From positions 1-36,707 of the forward strand of contig CAIYCW010000024.1 in assembly GCA_903924855.1 (NCBI GenBank): a DNA stretch of 36,707 nt. Reading direction: 5' to 3'. The stretch comes from an uncultured Rhodospirillales bacterium (GTDB lineage: Bacteria; Pseudomonadota; Alphaproteobacteria; Acetobacterales; Acetobacteraceae). A program made the position numbers and the translations under genes. Within the stretch, counting starts at the first letter, position 1. Every line of letters starts with the position of its first letter. Positions 25,750 to 33,063 of this stretch are shown in pieces. The notes beneath the pieces were generated by a model. It was not told where the DNA came from. It did no database searches and saw only the letters and a program-made list of their open reading frames with translations.

Positions 25750-26454
25750 TCAGGCCGCGACCGCCTTGCGGCGGCGGATCGCGGCAAGACCGGTCAGGCC
25801 CATGCCGAGCAGCGCCATCGACACCGGCTCCGGAATGGTGGCCACCACGCCTTGCGAGATGATCGAGCCGGAGAAGCTGGTGGCGCCCGCGCCCTGGGCG
25901 GTGATCGTCAACGACGCGGCTGTCGGGTCATAGCCGGTGAAATCGATGATGCCGTAGCCGGACAGGCTCAGCTCGCCCGCCGTGCTGCCGGCCGGCTGAT
26001 ACTGGTTCACCGTCAGCGAGGTGAGGGTGAAGGTCATGCTCTGGCTGTTGTTGGTGATGGTGAGGAAATTCACCAGCGGCAGGGTCGGGTTGGTCAGGGT
26101 GCTGTTGGTCGGATTGTAGGCGACGAAGTCCTTGATGGTGCCGCAACCGCCGGACGCTGCGACCAAACAGCTGCCGGGTGTGAGGCTCAGAAAGACGCCT
26201 GTTGTGGTGTTGTTGAGGCCAACCGAACCGGCAACGCCCGGGCTTGGTGAGCCGGAGGTCAGAAAATCCAGCCCGGTGGAGGCCGTGTCATAGACGTTGC
26301 CACCATTGTAGGACACGACGCTGCCGGTGAAGTCGAGATTGCTGCTGACCGGGATCGGGCTGGCACCGGAAGGGGCCGCAAGGGACTGCATGGCAAGCAC
26401 GACGCCTGCGGCGAGGCCTGCACGCGAGATGGTTTTGGGAAGGGATAGTCGCAT
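25750..26454 (-). CDS. PEP-CTERM sorting domain-containing protein
   Basis: This 234-residue secreted protein has an N-terminal signal peptide (about 1-31) and a C-terminal PEP-CTERM tag: IPEP at 207-210, a hydrophobic helix, then a basic RRRK cluster. Such tags are processed by an exosortase (EpsH/XrtA) and proteins carrying them are linked to extracellular polysaccharide and biofilm in other bacteria. The middle is rich in Ser, Thr, Gly and Asn, with no named domain. ATG 26454 is used; AGGA lies 10 bases upstream. No exosortase gene is visible here, but the rfb operon is adjacent. Function is unknown. Confidence 0.88.
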   Translation of the reverse strand: MRLSLPKTISRAGLAAGVVLAMQSLAAPSGASPIPVSSNLDFTGSVVSYNGGNVYDTASTGLDFLTSGSPSPGVAGSVGLNNTTTGVFLSLTPGSCLVAASGGCGTIKDFVAYNPTNSTLTNPTLPLVNFLTITNNSQSMTFTLTSLTVNQYQPAGSTAGELSLSGYGIIDFTGYDPTAASLTITAQGAGATSFSGSIISQGVVATIPEPVSMALLGMGLTGLAAIRRRKAVAA

Positions 26455-26666
26455 GATGCTGGTTCCTGGTTGACGCTGACCGCCACAGGGCCGGTCAGTT
26501 GATGACGGCACGTCCGGTGGGGGGGCGCGGCAGGCGAAGGCATCTCAGAACGACGTCACGCGGCAGGTGTTGTTCTTCGGCCGAATGCGTCGGTTGAATG
26601 CAACCTATGAACAGATGTTTATCCGGGGCAGCGCCGGAATCTACTCAGCGCCATGGGCGATCATGG

Positions 26667-26732
26667 TGCTCTGGATATTATGTTTTCCAGAGCAGGACCG
26701 TTCGATCGATTGATCCCAATCGATCGAACGGT
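26667..26732. repeat. 9-bp hairpin followed by a perfect 16-bp inverted repeat
   Basis: TGCTCTGGA (26667-26675) pairs with TCCAGAGCA (26686-26694) across 10 bases. Two bases later ACCGTTCGATCGATTG (26697-26712) pairs perfectly with CAATCGATCGAACGGT (26717-26732) around the loop ATCC. The 294-bp gap 26455-26748 between the PEP-CTERM gene and the pseudouridine synthase holds these two structures and nothing else recognisable. They lie downstream of the minus-strand pseudouridine synthase, so a terminator is the plainest reading, but T-runs are lacking; a short palindromic mobile element is another. Confidence 0.7.
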
Positions 26733-26748
26733 GCTCCAACGGATGGCG

Positions 26749-27390
26749 TCAGTCGGGCAGGGCGAAACCATCCAGCGCAGCCCGCATATGCGCTGGCACG
26801 GGCGCTTGCGCCGAAACATTTGTCCCGGGCAGCACCAGGCTGCGTGCCAGCAGATGCAGCCCGCCAGCCTTGCTGCCGTAAAGCGCATCGCCCAGCATGG
26901 GAAAGCCCTGATGCGCGCAATGCACGCGCAGCTGATGGGTGCGGCCGGTGCGTGGCGTCAGCGCCAGCAGGCTCCGCCCGGCGCCGCGCGCCAGCACGCA
27001 CCATTCGGTGACCGCGGCCTGCCCCTCCGGCTGCACCGCCATCCGCCAGCCTGTCGCATCGGAGGTCTTGAGCAACGGGGCGTCGATCACGCCGGACTCC
27101 GCTGCCGGCCCGCCTTGCACCACCGCCCAGTAGGTCTTCTCCACAAGCCCCTCGGCAAATGCCGCCTGGGCCGCCAGCAGCGCCTGTTTGCGCAGCGCCA
27201 CCAGCAGGCAGCCCGCGGTGTCCGCATCCAGCCGGTGCGCCAGCCAGGGCCCGTCCTTGCGGCGGGACAGCGACTTCAGCCCGTCCTCCACGCAGGGACC
27301 GCCGCCGGGGCCCGCATGCACCTTCAGCCCGGCTGGCTTGTTGAGCACCAGGTAATGCGCATCCGCATAGAGGATCGGCAGGTCATCCAT
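26749..27390 (-). CDS. RluA family pseudouridine synthase
   Basis: This 213-residue enzyme isomerises uridine to pseudouridine in rRNA or tRNA. The catalytic aspartate is D55 in the motif HRLDADTAG (52-60), and RTGRTHQLRVH follows in the second half. It is short because it lacks the N-terminal S4 domain seen in RluC and RluD, so its RNA target is unclear. Start ATG 27390 gives the expected NKPAG near residue 17. It is divergent from the TrmH-like gene at 27435 with 44 bases between starts. Confidence 0.9.
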   Translation of the reverse strand: MDDLPILYADAHYLVLNKPAGLKVHAGPGGGPCVEDGLKSLSRRKDGPWLAHRLDADTAGCLLVALRKQALLAAQAAFAEGLVEKTYWAVVQGGPAAESGVIDAPLLKTSDATGWRMAVQPEGQAAVTEWCVLARGAGRSLLALTPRTGRTHQLRVHCAHQGFPMLGDALYGSKAGGLHLLARSLVLPGTNVSAQAPVPAHMRAALDGFALPD

Positions 27391-27434
27391 CGGCGGATGT
27401 TGACAGCAGAACCGTCCGGGCGGAAGCCAAGGGC

Positions 27435-28151
27435 ATGCGCACCGACATCATCTGCGGCCTCAACGCCGTCTCCGCCCTGTTCTCCCAACGCCCGGACGCG
27501 GTGGAGCGTCTGTTCTACACCGAGGCGCTGAAGCAGGAGGTCGGCGCCTTCTGCGGCGTGATGGCCGCCGCCCACAAGCCCTATCGCATGCTGGAGGCGG
27601 CCGAGATGGAGAAGGCCGCCGGCACCACCCATCACGGCGGGGTGGCGGCGGTGGCGGCGGCGCGGCATGTGCCGATCCTGGAGCTTACGAACATCCCCAA
27701 GGCGAAATTCCTGCTGGTGCTGGACGGCATCGGCAACCCGCACAATCTGGGCGCCATTGCGCGCTCGGCGGCGTTCTTCGGCGTGCGCCACATGCTGATC
27801 GGCGAGGGCCCGGGCCATGCCATGCTGAGCGATGCCGCCTATCGCACGGCCGAAGGCGGGCTGGAATATCTGGAGATCACCCGCACGCGCCATCTGCCCA
27901 ACGCGCTCGATCAGATCCGCAAGCATTACCGCACCGTCGCCACCGCGCTGTCGCCGGATGCGCACACCGCAGCCGACCTGCCGCGCGACCGGCCGATCGC
28001 CCTGGTGCTCGGCAATGAGGAGACCGGCGTGGCACCGGATGTGCTTGCCGTCTGCCGCCGCAAGATCCGCATCCCCGGCAGTGGCCGGGTGCAGAGCCTC
28101 AACGTGGCGCAGGCGGCCGCCGTCCTGCTCGCCCAACTCGCCGGAGTGTGA
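27435..28151 (+). CDS. TrmH/SpoU family RNA 2'-O-methyltransferase
   Basis: This 238-residue SPOUT-class methyltransferase has the three family motifs: NPHNLGAIAR at 101-110, LVLGNEETG at 190-198 and PGSGRVQSLNVAQAAA at 214-229. An N-terminal substrate-binding region occupies about 1-85 (CGLNAVSALF), like RlmB. It modifies ribose in 23S rRNA or tRNA. AAGGG lies just before ATG 27435. The stop overlaps a GTG in frame with the next gene, so the two genes may be co-transcribed. Confidence 0.9.
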   Translation: MRTDIICGLNAVSALFSQRPDAVERLFYTEALKQEVGAFCGVMAAAHKPYRMLEAAEMEKAAGTTHHGGVAAVAAARHVPILELTNIPKAKFLLVLDGIGNPHNLGAIARSAAFFGVRHMLIGEGPGHAMLSDAAYRTAEGGLEYLEITRTRHLPNALDQIRKHYRTVATALSPDAHTAADLPRDRPIALVLGNEETGVAPDVLAVCRRKIRIPGSGRVQSLNVAQAAAVLLAQLAGV

Positions 28152-28156
28152 CCCCG

Positions 28157-29119
28157 ATGCCGCGCATCCATATCCAGAACAAGGCGGATGATCTTGAATC
28201 CAAGATCACGCCCGAGCTGTGGCAGGCGCTGGGTGGGCCGGAGGGGGCCAGCTTTGCCGAGGATGAGGCGGGGTTTCGCGCCGGCATCGCCGATGCTGCC
28301 TATCTGATCACTGCAACCTCCGCCCTGCGCCCGTATCGCGCGCTGATCCCCGGCCAGCTGCGCGGCATTTTCTGCACCTCCGCCGGGATGGACAGCATCG
28401 CCCCGTTCGACTGGCTGCCGCAGGGCACGATGCTGATGAACAACAGCGGCGTGCACGCCGATCGTGGCGGTGAATACGTGGCGATGGCACTGCTGATGCT
28501 GCGCCAGGAGATGCCGGCGATGATCGCGGCCCAGCAGCGCGGCGTGTGGGAGAAGCACTACACCTCCGTGCTGCGCGGCTGCACGCTGGTGTCGATCGGC
28601 ACCGGCGCATTGGGTGCCGCCGGCGCGCGGGCGGCGCGGCTGTTCGGCATGAAGACGATCGGCGTGCGCACCAAGGCCGAGCCGCATCCGGATTTCGACC
28701 GTGTGGTGGCGGCAGCCGATCTCGACAGCGTGCTGCCGCTGGCGGAGTTTCTGCTGCTGGCAGCCCCGCTCACCCCGCAGAGCCAGAACATCCTCGATGC
28801 CCGGCGCATCGCACTGCTGCCGAAAGGCGCAGGCGTGATCAATATCGGCCGCGGCGCGCTGATCGCGCAGGACGCGCTGTGTGACGCGCTGGATGCGGGT
28901 GCCCTTGGCGGCGCCGTGCTGGACGTGTTTTCCCCCGAGCCGATCCCGCCCGGGCATCGGCTGTGGACCACGCGGCATCTGGTGATCACCCCGCATGTCT
29001 CGGCGGATGATCCGGCGATCTACGCGTCGGACAGTGTGAAGCTGTTCCTGGAAAACCTGGCGGCGATCGAGCGCGGTGAGACGCCGCCCAATCTGGTGGA
29101 CATCTCCAAAGGGTATTGA
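28157..29119 (+). CDS. D-2-hydroxyacid dehydrogenase family protein
   Basis: The 320-residue product is an NAD(P)-dependent D-2-hydroxyacid dehydrogenase. It has the nucleotide-binding motif GTGALGAAG at 148-156 and the catalytic residues R232 (NIGRGALI), E261 (FSPEP) and H280 (ITPHVS). ATG 28157 is chosen since CGGAG lies 10 bases upstream; GTG 28148 overlaps the TrmH stop and is an alternative. Glyoxylate/hydroxypyruvate reduction fits the family, but the substrate is not evident. Its 3' end leads into the triple hairpin repeat. Confidence 0.88.
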   Translation: MPRIHIQNKADDLESKITPELWQALGGPEGASFAEDEAGFRAGIADAAYLITATSALRPYRALIPGQLRGIFCTSAGMDSIAPFDWLPQGTMLMNNSGVHADRGGEYVAMALLMLRQEMPAMIAAQQRGVWEKHYTSVLRGCTLVSIGTGALGAAGARAARLFGMKTIGVRTKAEPHPDFDRVVAAADLDSVLPLAEFLLLAAPLTPQSQNILDARRIALLPKGAGVINIGRGALIAQDALCDALDAGALGGAVLDVFSPEPIPPGHRLWTTRHLVITPHVSADDPAIYASDSVKLFLENLAAIERGETPPNLVDISKGY

Positions 29120-29125
29120 TCCGGT

Positions 29126-29198
29126 GGCGGGTCGTGGACCCGCCTTACGGTTGGCGGGTCGTGGACCCGCCTTGCGGTTGGCGAGTCGTGGACCCGCC
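29126..29198. repeat. triple tandem 27-bp hairpin repeat
   Basis: Three copies of a 19-base hairpin, GGCGGGTC-GTG-GACCCGCC, start at 29126, 29153 and 29180, giving a period of 27 bases; the linkers are TTACGGTT and TTGCGGTT. The third copy carries one mismatch in the left arm (GGCGAGTC). The array fills the gap between two convergent genes, the D-2-hydroxyacid dehydrogenase and the esterase, and probably acts as a strong bidirectional terminator. Confidence 0.8.
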
Positions 29199-30185
29199 TT
29201 ACGGGGTCAAACCCCAGAAGGTCAGGATATGCTCGGCGGCGGAGATGCCGCATTGATCGGGCGTGGGATACAGATGGCCCACACCGTCGAGCTGCCACAG
29301 CTCCACCACCGGGTGGTCATTGGCGTTCCACACCGTGTGCTGCACGCCGCGGGCGAAGCGTGGCCGGCTGATCGACTGGATCACGCCGTGCAGGCTTGCG
29401 AACTGGCGGGCCAGGTCGAGCCCGTTGCTGGGGGCCACCACATTGTCCGCCGAGCCATGCCAGATCGACAGGCGCGGCCAGAGACCGGTGAAGCCCTCCG
29501 GCGCCTGGGCGCGGGCCAGGCCCAGCCATTCCGAACGGCTGCGCTCCCCGCCGCGGCCGGCCATGCGCGACATGGCGCTCATCACATTGTTGGCGGCACC
29601 GGCGGGCAGGCCCGCCACCACGGCGCCGGCGGCGAACACATCCGGATAGGCGGCGAGCAGGCTTGCCGTCATTGCCCCTCCGGCTGACAGCCCGGTGGCA
29701 AACACCCGCCTGCGGTCGCAGCGATGCGCGGTGATCACCGCCTCCGTCATGGCGGCGATCGAGCCGGCCTCGCCCTGGCCGCGTGCGGTGTCGCCGGGGC
29801 GGAACCAGTTAAAGCAGGTCTGGCTGTTGTTGGCCTCGGTCTGGCCAGGCATCAGCAGCGCCAGGCCGTGGCGGTCGGCCAGGCTTCGCCAGCCGGTTTC
29901 GCGGGCAAAGCTCTGCGGCTCCTGGCCGCAGCCATGCAGCAGCACGACCAGCGGGGCACCGGTTGGCAGACCCTGCGGGATATGGGTGTGCAGCGTGAGA
30001 TGCCCGGGATTGCTGGAAGGTTGGGGCACGGCGGCAGGCACCTCGGCGATCGGCATCTCCCGCGCCAGGCCCTGTAACTGATCCAGCGCCTGGGTGGTAG
30101 CCTCGGCCGCCTGGTCCGCCGCCTCACGCCACCATCCGGTGGCAAGGCTCAGCAGCTTGTCGCGCAAGGTGATCTTGTCGGCCAT
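29199..30185 (-). CDS. PHB depolymerase family esterase
   Basis: This 328-residue alpha/beta hydrolase matches the PHB-depolymerase esterase family (TIGR01840-like). It shows the oxyanion motif LHGCGQ (83-88), the nucleophile elbow GLSAGG with S167, D247 in HGSADN and H304 in GVGHLYP, a complete catalytic triad. Family members hydrolyse polyhydroxyalkanoate or other esters. No Sec signal is seen (N-terminus MADKITLRDKLLSLA is amphipathic), so it may be intracellular; that is unusual for secreted depolymerases. ATG 30185 follows GGAG five bases upstream. The Acetobacteraceae context fits PHB use, but the substrate is inference. Confidence 0.88.
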   Translation of the reverse strand: MADKITLRDKLLSLATGWWREAADQAAEATTQALDQLQGLAREMPIAEVPAAVPQPSSNPGHLTLHTHIPQGLPTGAPLVVLLHGCGQEPQSFARETGWRSLADRHGLALLMPGQTEANNSQTCFNWFRPGDTARGQGEAGSIAAMTEAVITAHRCDRRRVFATGLSAGGAMTASLLAAYPDVFAAGAVVAGLPAGAANNVMSAMSRMAGRGGERSRSEWLGLARAQAPEGFTGLWPRLSIWHGSADNVVAPSNGLDLARQFASLHGVIQSISRPRFARGVQHTVWNANDHPVVELWQLDGVGHLYPTPDQCGISAAEHILTFWGLTP

Positions 30186-30268
30186 GAAAACTCCGGGACC
30201 CAACGGCCACCAGAGTTCTGCCACGCGCCCGCCCGGCACGGAACCCACCATGGCGCGGCTCTGGCGTG

Positions 30269-30302
30269 AGAAAGTTTTTCGGTGCGTTTTTCAAAAAGCA
30301 AC
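30269..30302 (-). repeat. A/T-rich hairpin repeat, degenerate inverted copy
   Basis: AGAAAGTTTTTCGGTGCG followed by TTTTTCAAAAAGCAAC is a diverged, inverted copy of the element at 10915, 18179 and 31494, recognisable from the AAAG-TTTTT tail and the A/T-rich arms. It lies in the divergent gap between the esterase and hrcA, so it is not at a gene end. Confidence 0.45.
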
Positions 30303-30370
30303 GCGCTTGCCGCTCTTTTTGACGAAAGGACGCACAAAGCCCTTGGTGCTCGCATGGGGGAAAGTACTGC

Positions 30371-30378
30371 CCTATATT
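30371..30378 (+). promoter_or_regulatory. candidate hrcA promoter -10 region
   Basis: CCTATATT is close to both a sigma-70 -10 box and the alphaproteobacterial RpoH -10 type. A CTTG at 30342-30345 has the sequence of an RpoH -35 element but is 25 bases away, too far for the normal spacing. No CIRCE repeat is visible upstream of hrcA. This is weak support only. Confidence 0.25.
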
Positions 30379-30419
30379 GGGGGGTGACGCGTCATCCTGT
30401 TTGTTGCGATGTAGGATCC

Positions 30420-31484
30420 ATGGACCTTCCGCCTTCCCGCGGCCGCGCTGGACCTCCTGGGTTGGATATCCGCTCGGCGGCCATTCTGCGTGAGATTGTC
30501 GAGCAATATGTCGAGACCGGCGAGCCGGTCGGCAGCCGCACCATCTCGCGTCGGCTGCCGATGTCGCTCAGCCCGGCCACGATCCGCAACGTGATGGCCG
30601 ACCTGACCGAGGCCGGCCTGCTGTTCTCGCCGCACACCTCCGCCGGGCGCCTGCCCACCGAGCTGGGGCTGCGGCTGTTCGTGGACGGGCTGCTGCAGTT
30701 CGGCGATCTCGGTGAGGATGACCGGGAGGCGATCAGTGCCGCGGTGGAATCCGCCGGCCGCTCGCTGGAGGACACGCTGGCCGAGGCCTCCACCATCCTC
30801 TCCGGCCTGTCTGCCGCCGCAGGGTTGGTGCTGGCGCCGAAATCGGAAGGGGCGTTGCGCCATATCGAGTTCGTCCCGCTCGGCTCGGGGCGGGCGCTGG
30901 TGGTGCTGGTGGGTGGCGACGGCCAGGTGGAGAACCGGGTGATCGAGATCCCGGCTGGTGTTCCGCCCTCCGCCCTGGTGCAGGCCGGCAACTACCTCAA
31001 CGCCCGCATGGCCAACCGGCCGCTGGCCGAGCTGCGCCGTGTGGTGGCCGATGAGATGGCCGCCAATCGCAGCCAGCTCGACGCGCTCACCGCCCAGGTG
31101 GTGGAGGCGGGTCTGGCCACCTGGACCGGTGAGGGGCTTGGCGGCTCGCTGATCGTGCGCGGCCAGGCGCGGCTGCTGGCGGATGTGACGGAGCTGGACA
31201 AGCTCGCCGCCATCCAGACCCTGTTCGACCGGCTGGAGACCGCCGAGACGATGATCCGCCTGCTCGATCTGGCGGAGAAATCCGAAGGCGTGCGCATCTT
31301 CATTGGCGCGGAAAGCGGGCTGTTCGGCACCACCGGGGTTTCGATGGTGGTGGCGCCGGCGCGCAACGGGCAGGGCCGGATTGTGGGCGCCATCGGCGTG
31401 ATCGGCCCGACGCGGATCAACTATGCGCGGATCATCCCGGTGGTGGATTACACGGCGCGGGTGGTGGGGCGGTTGTTGGGATAG
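30420..31484 (+). CDS. hrcA: heat-inducible transcription repressor HrcA
   Basis: HrcA represses heat-shock operons such as groESL by binding the CIRCE inverted repeat and needs GroEL for activity. The 354-residue protein has the signature EPVGSRTIS (35-43), SPATIRNVMADL (51-62) and PHTSAGRLPTELG (71-83) in the winged-helix N-terminus, and the C-terminal GAF-like domain with IFIGAESGLFG and VIGPTRINYARIIPVVDYTA. AGGA lies 4 bases before ATG 30420. It is normally next to grpE in related genomes; here the repeat at 31494 and the transporter cluster separate them. Confidence 0.95.
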   Translation: MDLPPSRGRAGPPGLDIRSAAILREIVEQYVETGEPVGSRTISRRLPMSLSPATIRNVMADLTEAGLLFSPHTSAGRLPTELGLRLFVDGLLQFGDLGEDDREAISAAVESAGRSLEDTLAEASTILSGLSAAAGLVLAPKSEGALRHIEFVPLGSGRALVVLVGGDGQVENRVIEIPAGVPPSALVQAGNYLNARMANRPLAELRRVVADEMAANRSQLDALTAQVVEAGLATWTGEGLGGSLIVRGQARLLADVTELDKLAAIQTLFDRLETAETMIRLLDLAEKSEGVRIFIGAESGLFGTTGVSMVVAPARNGQGRIVGAIGVIGPTRINYARIIPVVDYTARVVGRLLG

Positions 31485-31493
31485 AAAGAAGAT

Positions 31494-31529
31494 CTTCTTT
31501 TTGTGAACAAAAAGAAGCAAAAAAACTTT
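31494..31529 (+). repeat. A/T-rich hairpin repeat, intact copy 3
   Basis: CTTCTTTTTGT (31494-31504) and ACAAAAAGAAG (31507-31517) form the same hairpin as copies 1 and 2, followed by CAAAAAAACTTTC. It starts 9 bases after the hrcA stop, so it is the likely hrcA terminator. It also marks the left edge of the segment that splits hrcA from grpE. Confidence 0.82.
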
Positions 31530-31563
31530 CTTCGTTTGGCTGGGGCTGAGGCTGCGGTGGGCG

Positions 31564-31746
31564 TCAGTAATGCGGCGGTGGTTTGATCTCGCCCTCGGCC
31601 CTGGCCTCCCAGTCATCGATCATGTCCATCAGGCTGTCCAGGTAATCCCCCTCCGGCGTGCCGGGGGCGGCACCCCACATGCGGCGCAGCTCGGCCAGGG
31701 CCGCACCGTAATGCACCTCGTCGCGGATCTCCTCGATGTCCATCAT
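31564..31746 (-). CDS. small HigA N-terminal-like protein without HTH
   Basis: This 60-residue product resembles the N-terminal part of HigA-type (COG5499) antitoxins: ALAELRRMWGAAPGTPEGD followed by YLDSLMDMIDDWEAR matches the family's ALAEIERL..APGTPEGDRLDVL..LVEAYEAR pattern. The HTH DNA-binding domain that follows in full-length family members is missing and only about 35 bases separate its stop from the hairpin repeat, so no remnant fits there. Start ATG 31746 is used; a longer open frame starts at 31794. It could be a stand-alone protein or a truncated relic. No HigB toxin is seen nearby. Confidence 0.6.
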   Translation of the reverse strand: MMDIEEIRDEVHYGAALAELRRMWGAAPGTPEGDYLDSLMDMIDDWEARAEGEIKPPPHY

Positions 31747-31826
31747 CGCCCTTTGCCCCTGGTGGAATTCCGGACTGAACCCGAAGTCCGGCATGATATA
31801 AGACTGAGCATGTCAGAGTGTCCCGC

Positions 31827-32270
31827 ATGAGCAATCACCTTCTTCACGATCAGGATTTCTACGCCTGGACGAACGAGCAGGCCCGCCTGCTGCGGGAGGG
31901 GCGGCTGGCGGAGGCGGATATCGCGCAGATTGCCGAGGAGATTGAGTCTTTGGGCAAGAGCGAAAAGCGCGAGCTGATCAGCCGGCTCAAGGTGCTGCTG
32001 CTGCACCTGCTGAAATGGCAGTTCCAGCCCAGTGACCGCTCGACCAGCTGGCAGTTGACGATAATGGAACAGCGACGCTCCGTGCTGGATCACCTGGCGG
32101 ACAACCCGAGCCTGCAGGCGCAGATTTCGCTTGCCACCGAGCAGGCCCATGCGTCCGCCATTCTGGCCGCGGCCCGTGAGACCGGGTTGGCGCTTCGCCA
32201 CTTCCCCGAAGCCTGCCCCTGGTCGTTCGAGCAGATGATGGACCCGGATTTCTGGCCGGACGCCGCCTGA
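31827..32270 (+). CDS. DUF29 domain-containing protein
   Basis: This 147-residue protein matches DUF29: LLHDQDFYAWTNEQARLLREG at the start, IAEEIESLGKSEKRELISRLKVLLLHLLKWQ in the middle, and LPEACPWSFEQMMDPDFWP-like ending (HFPEACPWSFEQMMD here). DUF29 proteins are small helical proteins of unknown function, often in several copies in cyanobacteria and proteobacteria and suspected of being accessory or toxin-antitoxin related. Start ATG 31827; GTG 31818 is an in-frame alternative. It is divergent from the HigA-like gene with about 80 bp between starts. Confidence 0.88.
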   Translation: MSNHLLHDQDFYAWTNEQARLLREGRLAEADIAQIAEEIESLGKSEKRELISRLKVLLLHLLKWQFQPSDRSTSWQLTIMEQRRSVLDHLADNPSLQAQISLATEQAHASAILAAARETGLALRHFPEACPWSFEQMMDPDFWPDAA

Positions 32271-32275
32271 CCGCC

Positions 32276-32289
32276 GCCTGATTTCAGGC
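32276..32289. terminator. short hairpin between convergent genes
   Basis: GCCTGA (32276-32281) pairs with TCAGGC (32284-32289) across TT. It spans the 13-base gap between the DUF29 stop and the permease stop and overlaps the latter. It is small and lacks a T-run. Confidence 0.35.
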
Positions 32290-33063
32290 CGGTGTCACCT
32301 CGGTGGAGCGGTGCACGGTGGTGGAGCGAGATTCCTGCCTTGCATCCGCCGGCGCCCGCGCCCGGATATGCGCGGACAGGCGATGCTCACCGGCATTGAC
32401 GAGCCTGCTGATCGTCTCGGTGATCGCCAGATAGATCAGCGCGCAATACAGATAGATCGAGAAATCGAAGGTGCGCGCGAAGATGAAGCGCGTCTGGCCC
32501 ATCAGGTCGAGCAGCGTCACCACGGCCGCAACGGCGCTGGCCTTCACCACCGAGATCACCTCGTTGCCCAGCGGCCGCACCGCCACCAGCATCGCCTGCG
32601 GGAAGATGATGTGGCGCAGAATGGCGCCGCGATGCAGGCCCAGCGCGCGCGCCGCCTCGATCTGGCCTTTGGGGATGGACTGGATGGCGCCGCGCAGGAT
32701 CTCGGACTGATAGGCGGCGGTGTTCAGCGTGAAGCCGAGGATGCAGCAGTAATAGGCATCGCGGAAAAACCACCAGATGCCGGTTTCCTGAAAGAACGGC
32801 CGAAACTCGCCCCCGCCGTAATAGATCAGATAAAGCTGGCACAGCAGCGGCGTGCCGCGGAACAGGTTGGTGTAGCCCATGGCGCTGTAGGACAGCAGCA
32901 TGTTGCGCGACATCCGCAGCCAGCAGATCGGGAAGGCCAGCACGAAGCCCATGGCGCAGGACAGGCCGACCACCGTCAGCGTCATCTGCAGCCCCAGCAC
33001 CAGGCGAAACCCGTAATCCTTCAGCAGGCCGATGTTGAGGATGAAGCCAAGCACACGGTCCAT
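32284..33063 (-). CDS. amino acid ABC transporter permease (HisM/ArtM type)
   Basis: This 259-residue PAAT-family permease shows NLFRGTPLLCQLYLIYYG (66-83) and the EAA loop EAARALGLHRGAILRHIIFP at 136-155. It has a longer hydrophilic C-terminal tail (about 235-259) than the family minimum. It starts at ATG 33063, overlapping the stop of the other permease (TGATG). With the binding protein upstream it forms an operon: binding protein, permease, permease. No ATPase gene follows. Confidence 0.92.
   Translation of the reverse strand: MDRVLGFILNIGLLKDYGFRLVLGLQMTLTVVGLSCAMGFVLAFPICWLRMSRNMLLSYSAMGYTNLFRGTPLLCQLYLIYYGGGEFRPFFQETGIWWFFRDAYYCCILGFTLNTAAYQSEILRGAIQSIPKGQIEAARALGLHRGAILRHIIFPQAMLVAVRPLGNEVISVVKASAVAAVVTLLDLMGQTRFIFARTFDFSIYLYCALIYLAITETISRLVNAGEHRLSAHIRARAPADARQESRSTTVHRSTEVTPA

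Noticed and set aside
29126..29198. CRISPR array
   Set aside because: Only three short units with 8-base linkers that are themselves nearly identical; no spacers of normal length and no cas genes.
30186..30419. CIRCE operator upstream of hrcA
   Set aside because: No TTAGCACTC-N9-GAGTGCTAA-like inverted repeat was found here, nor upstream of grpE or dnaK.
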